In this document: positions 63,455-64,000 of the stretch, piece after piece
Numbering within the stretch: position 1 is the stretch's first letter
Layout: the number at the start of each line of letters is the position of its first letter
Source of the DNA: Curtobacterium sp. SGAir0471
Lineage (GTDB): Bacteria; Actinomycetota; Actinomycetes; Actinomycetales; Microbacteriaceae
Direction of reading: 5' to 3'
Assembly: GCF_005490985.1 (NCBI RefSeq)
Contig: NZ_CP027869.1
Span: 310,001 to 374,000 of the forward strand
Length of the DNA: 64,000 nucleotides
Notes under the pieces: generated by a model
What the model was told of the DNA's origin: nothing
The model's input: only the letters and a program-made list of their open reading frames with translations
Database searches by the model: none
Program-made: the position numbers and the translations under genes

Positions 63455-64000
63455 CCGTGAGCAGTGCCTCCAGACCGTCGACGGCGCGCGCCCTGTTCGT
63501 GTCCTCCCGGCCGATCAGCTGGGTGAACACCGCGTACCCGTTCGGTGCCGCGTACCTGCTCGGCAGCGGGGTCGGCGTCGACGGCGGGGGCGGGTTCTCG
63601 CTCGTCGCGTTCCTCGTCGGGGTCGTGTACTTCCTCGTGCCGTACAACCTGGCGATGTACGGCATCAACGACGTCTTCGACTACGAGTCCGACCTGCGGA
63701 ACCCACGCAAGGGCGGGGTCGAGGGCGCACTGCTCGACAAGAGCGTGCACCGCACCACGCTGTGGGCCGTCGTCGTGACGAACGTGCCGTTCCTGATCGC
63801 CCTCGTGGTGCTCGGCGCCCTGAGCGGCAACGGGCCCTGGTCGTGGCTCGTCCTCGCGATCAGCGTCTTCGCGGTGATCGCGTACTCCGCGCCGGGCCTG
63901 CGCTTCAAGGAGAAGCCGTTCCTCGACTCGTTGACGTCGTCGACGCACTTCGTGTCGCCAGCGGTGTACGGGCTGGCGCTCGCCGGACCGCACTGGACCG
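63451..64000 (+). CDS. crtEb: Lycopene elongase (UbiA-type prenyltransferase), partial
   Basis: The first 183 residues of a UbiA-superfamily prenyltransferase, cut by the window end. The Asp-rich motif NDVFDYESDLRNPRKGG (about residues 75-91) matches CrtEb/LbtC elongases, which add C5 units to lycopene. Membrane segments are visible (FLVGVVYFLVPYNLAMYG; WAVVVTNVPFLIALVVLGAL). GTG start overlaps the crtYf stop; GGAGGAG lies upstream. With crtYe/Yf this indicates a cyclic C50 carotenoid. Confidence 0.82.
   Translation, partial: MTVSSASRPSTARALFVSSRPISWVNTAYPFGAAYLLGSGVGVDGGGGFSLVAFLVGVVYFLVPYNLAMYGINDVFDYESDLRNPRKGGVEGALLDKSVHRTTLWAVVVTNVPFLIALVVLGALSGNGPWSWLVLAISVFAVIAYSAPGLRFKEKPFLDSLTSSTHFVSPAVYGLALAGPHWT

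Noticed and set aside
1..64000. CRISPR array
   Set aside because: No regularly spaced identical repeats; the tandem repeats at 23.8 and 15.1 kb have no unique spacers.

Overview
The window is high-GC DNA dense in short intergenic gaps, 4-bp ATGA/GTGA gene overlaps and GTG starts. It carries a carotenoid cluster with a split lycopene cyclase and a lycopene elongase, CopD-CtaG fusion proteins and actinobacterial-type dCTP deaminase and MgtA-independent CorA genes. This points to an actinobacterium of the Microbacteriaceae, and Curtobacterium is my best guess (inference, no database search done).

Layout: (1) 1-4.1 kb, a truncated sensor kinase with its LuxR-type response regulator, then a GntR/HutC regulator and a divergent PTS (EIIB-EIIA and EIIC, glucose/GlcNAc type) with matching candidate operators. 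(2) 4.1-9.8 kb, a zinc block: a Zur-boxed zinc ABC transporter with zur as last gene, a hydrolase, the zinc-ligand-free ribosomal protein set L28-L33-S14, and HU. (3) 10-27.3 kb, core and accessory genes: CopD-CtaG fusion, Pif1-like helicase, DUF4383, PAP2 phosphatase, LLM oxidoreductase, an SMR efflux pair with its TetR regulator and two palindromic operators, a permease/TIGR03943 metal pair, an anchored propeller-like protein, AraC regulator, Zn-alcohol dehydrogenase, glycerate kinase, sarcosine oxidase and AI-2E-type permease. (4) About 27.5-42.5 kb, a lower-GC island abutting the 3' end of a tRNA-Gly(CCC) gene. It holds a Druantia-like candidate anti-phage locus: two unknown proteins and an 1866-aa DruE-like helicase on the plus strand, meeting tail-to-tail a DruA/DUF4338 protein, a GHKL ATPase and a small protein that looks like an isolated Fpg/MutM N-terminal domain. 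(5) 42.8-49.3 kb, a DUF6177-like gene, a second CopD-CtaG fusion, a tandem GNAT, dcd, and a degenerate XRE-MNT/HepT pair. (6) 49.6-55.1 kb, a multiple-monosaccharide ABC transporter with a divergent LacI regulator and two near-identical operators. (7) 55.3-64 kb, a cell-wall-binding-repeat protein, CorA, and idi / crtE-crtB-crtI-crtYe-crtYf-crtEb for a C50 carotenoid, cut by the window end.

Regulatory DNA is unusually readable. Four operator pairs or boxes tie regulators to neighbours (GntR, Zur, TetR, LacI). About ten genes show a TANNNT box 6-7 nt before the start codon, typical of leaderless transcription. At least five intergenic palindromes share a GGAGGCGCG core, and a second 55-bp palindrome occurs twice in convergent gaps. 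No rRNA, CRISPR array, integrase or transposase was seen.
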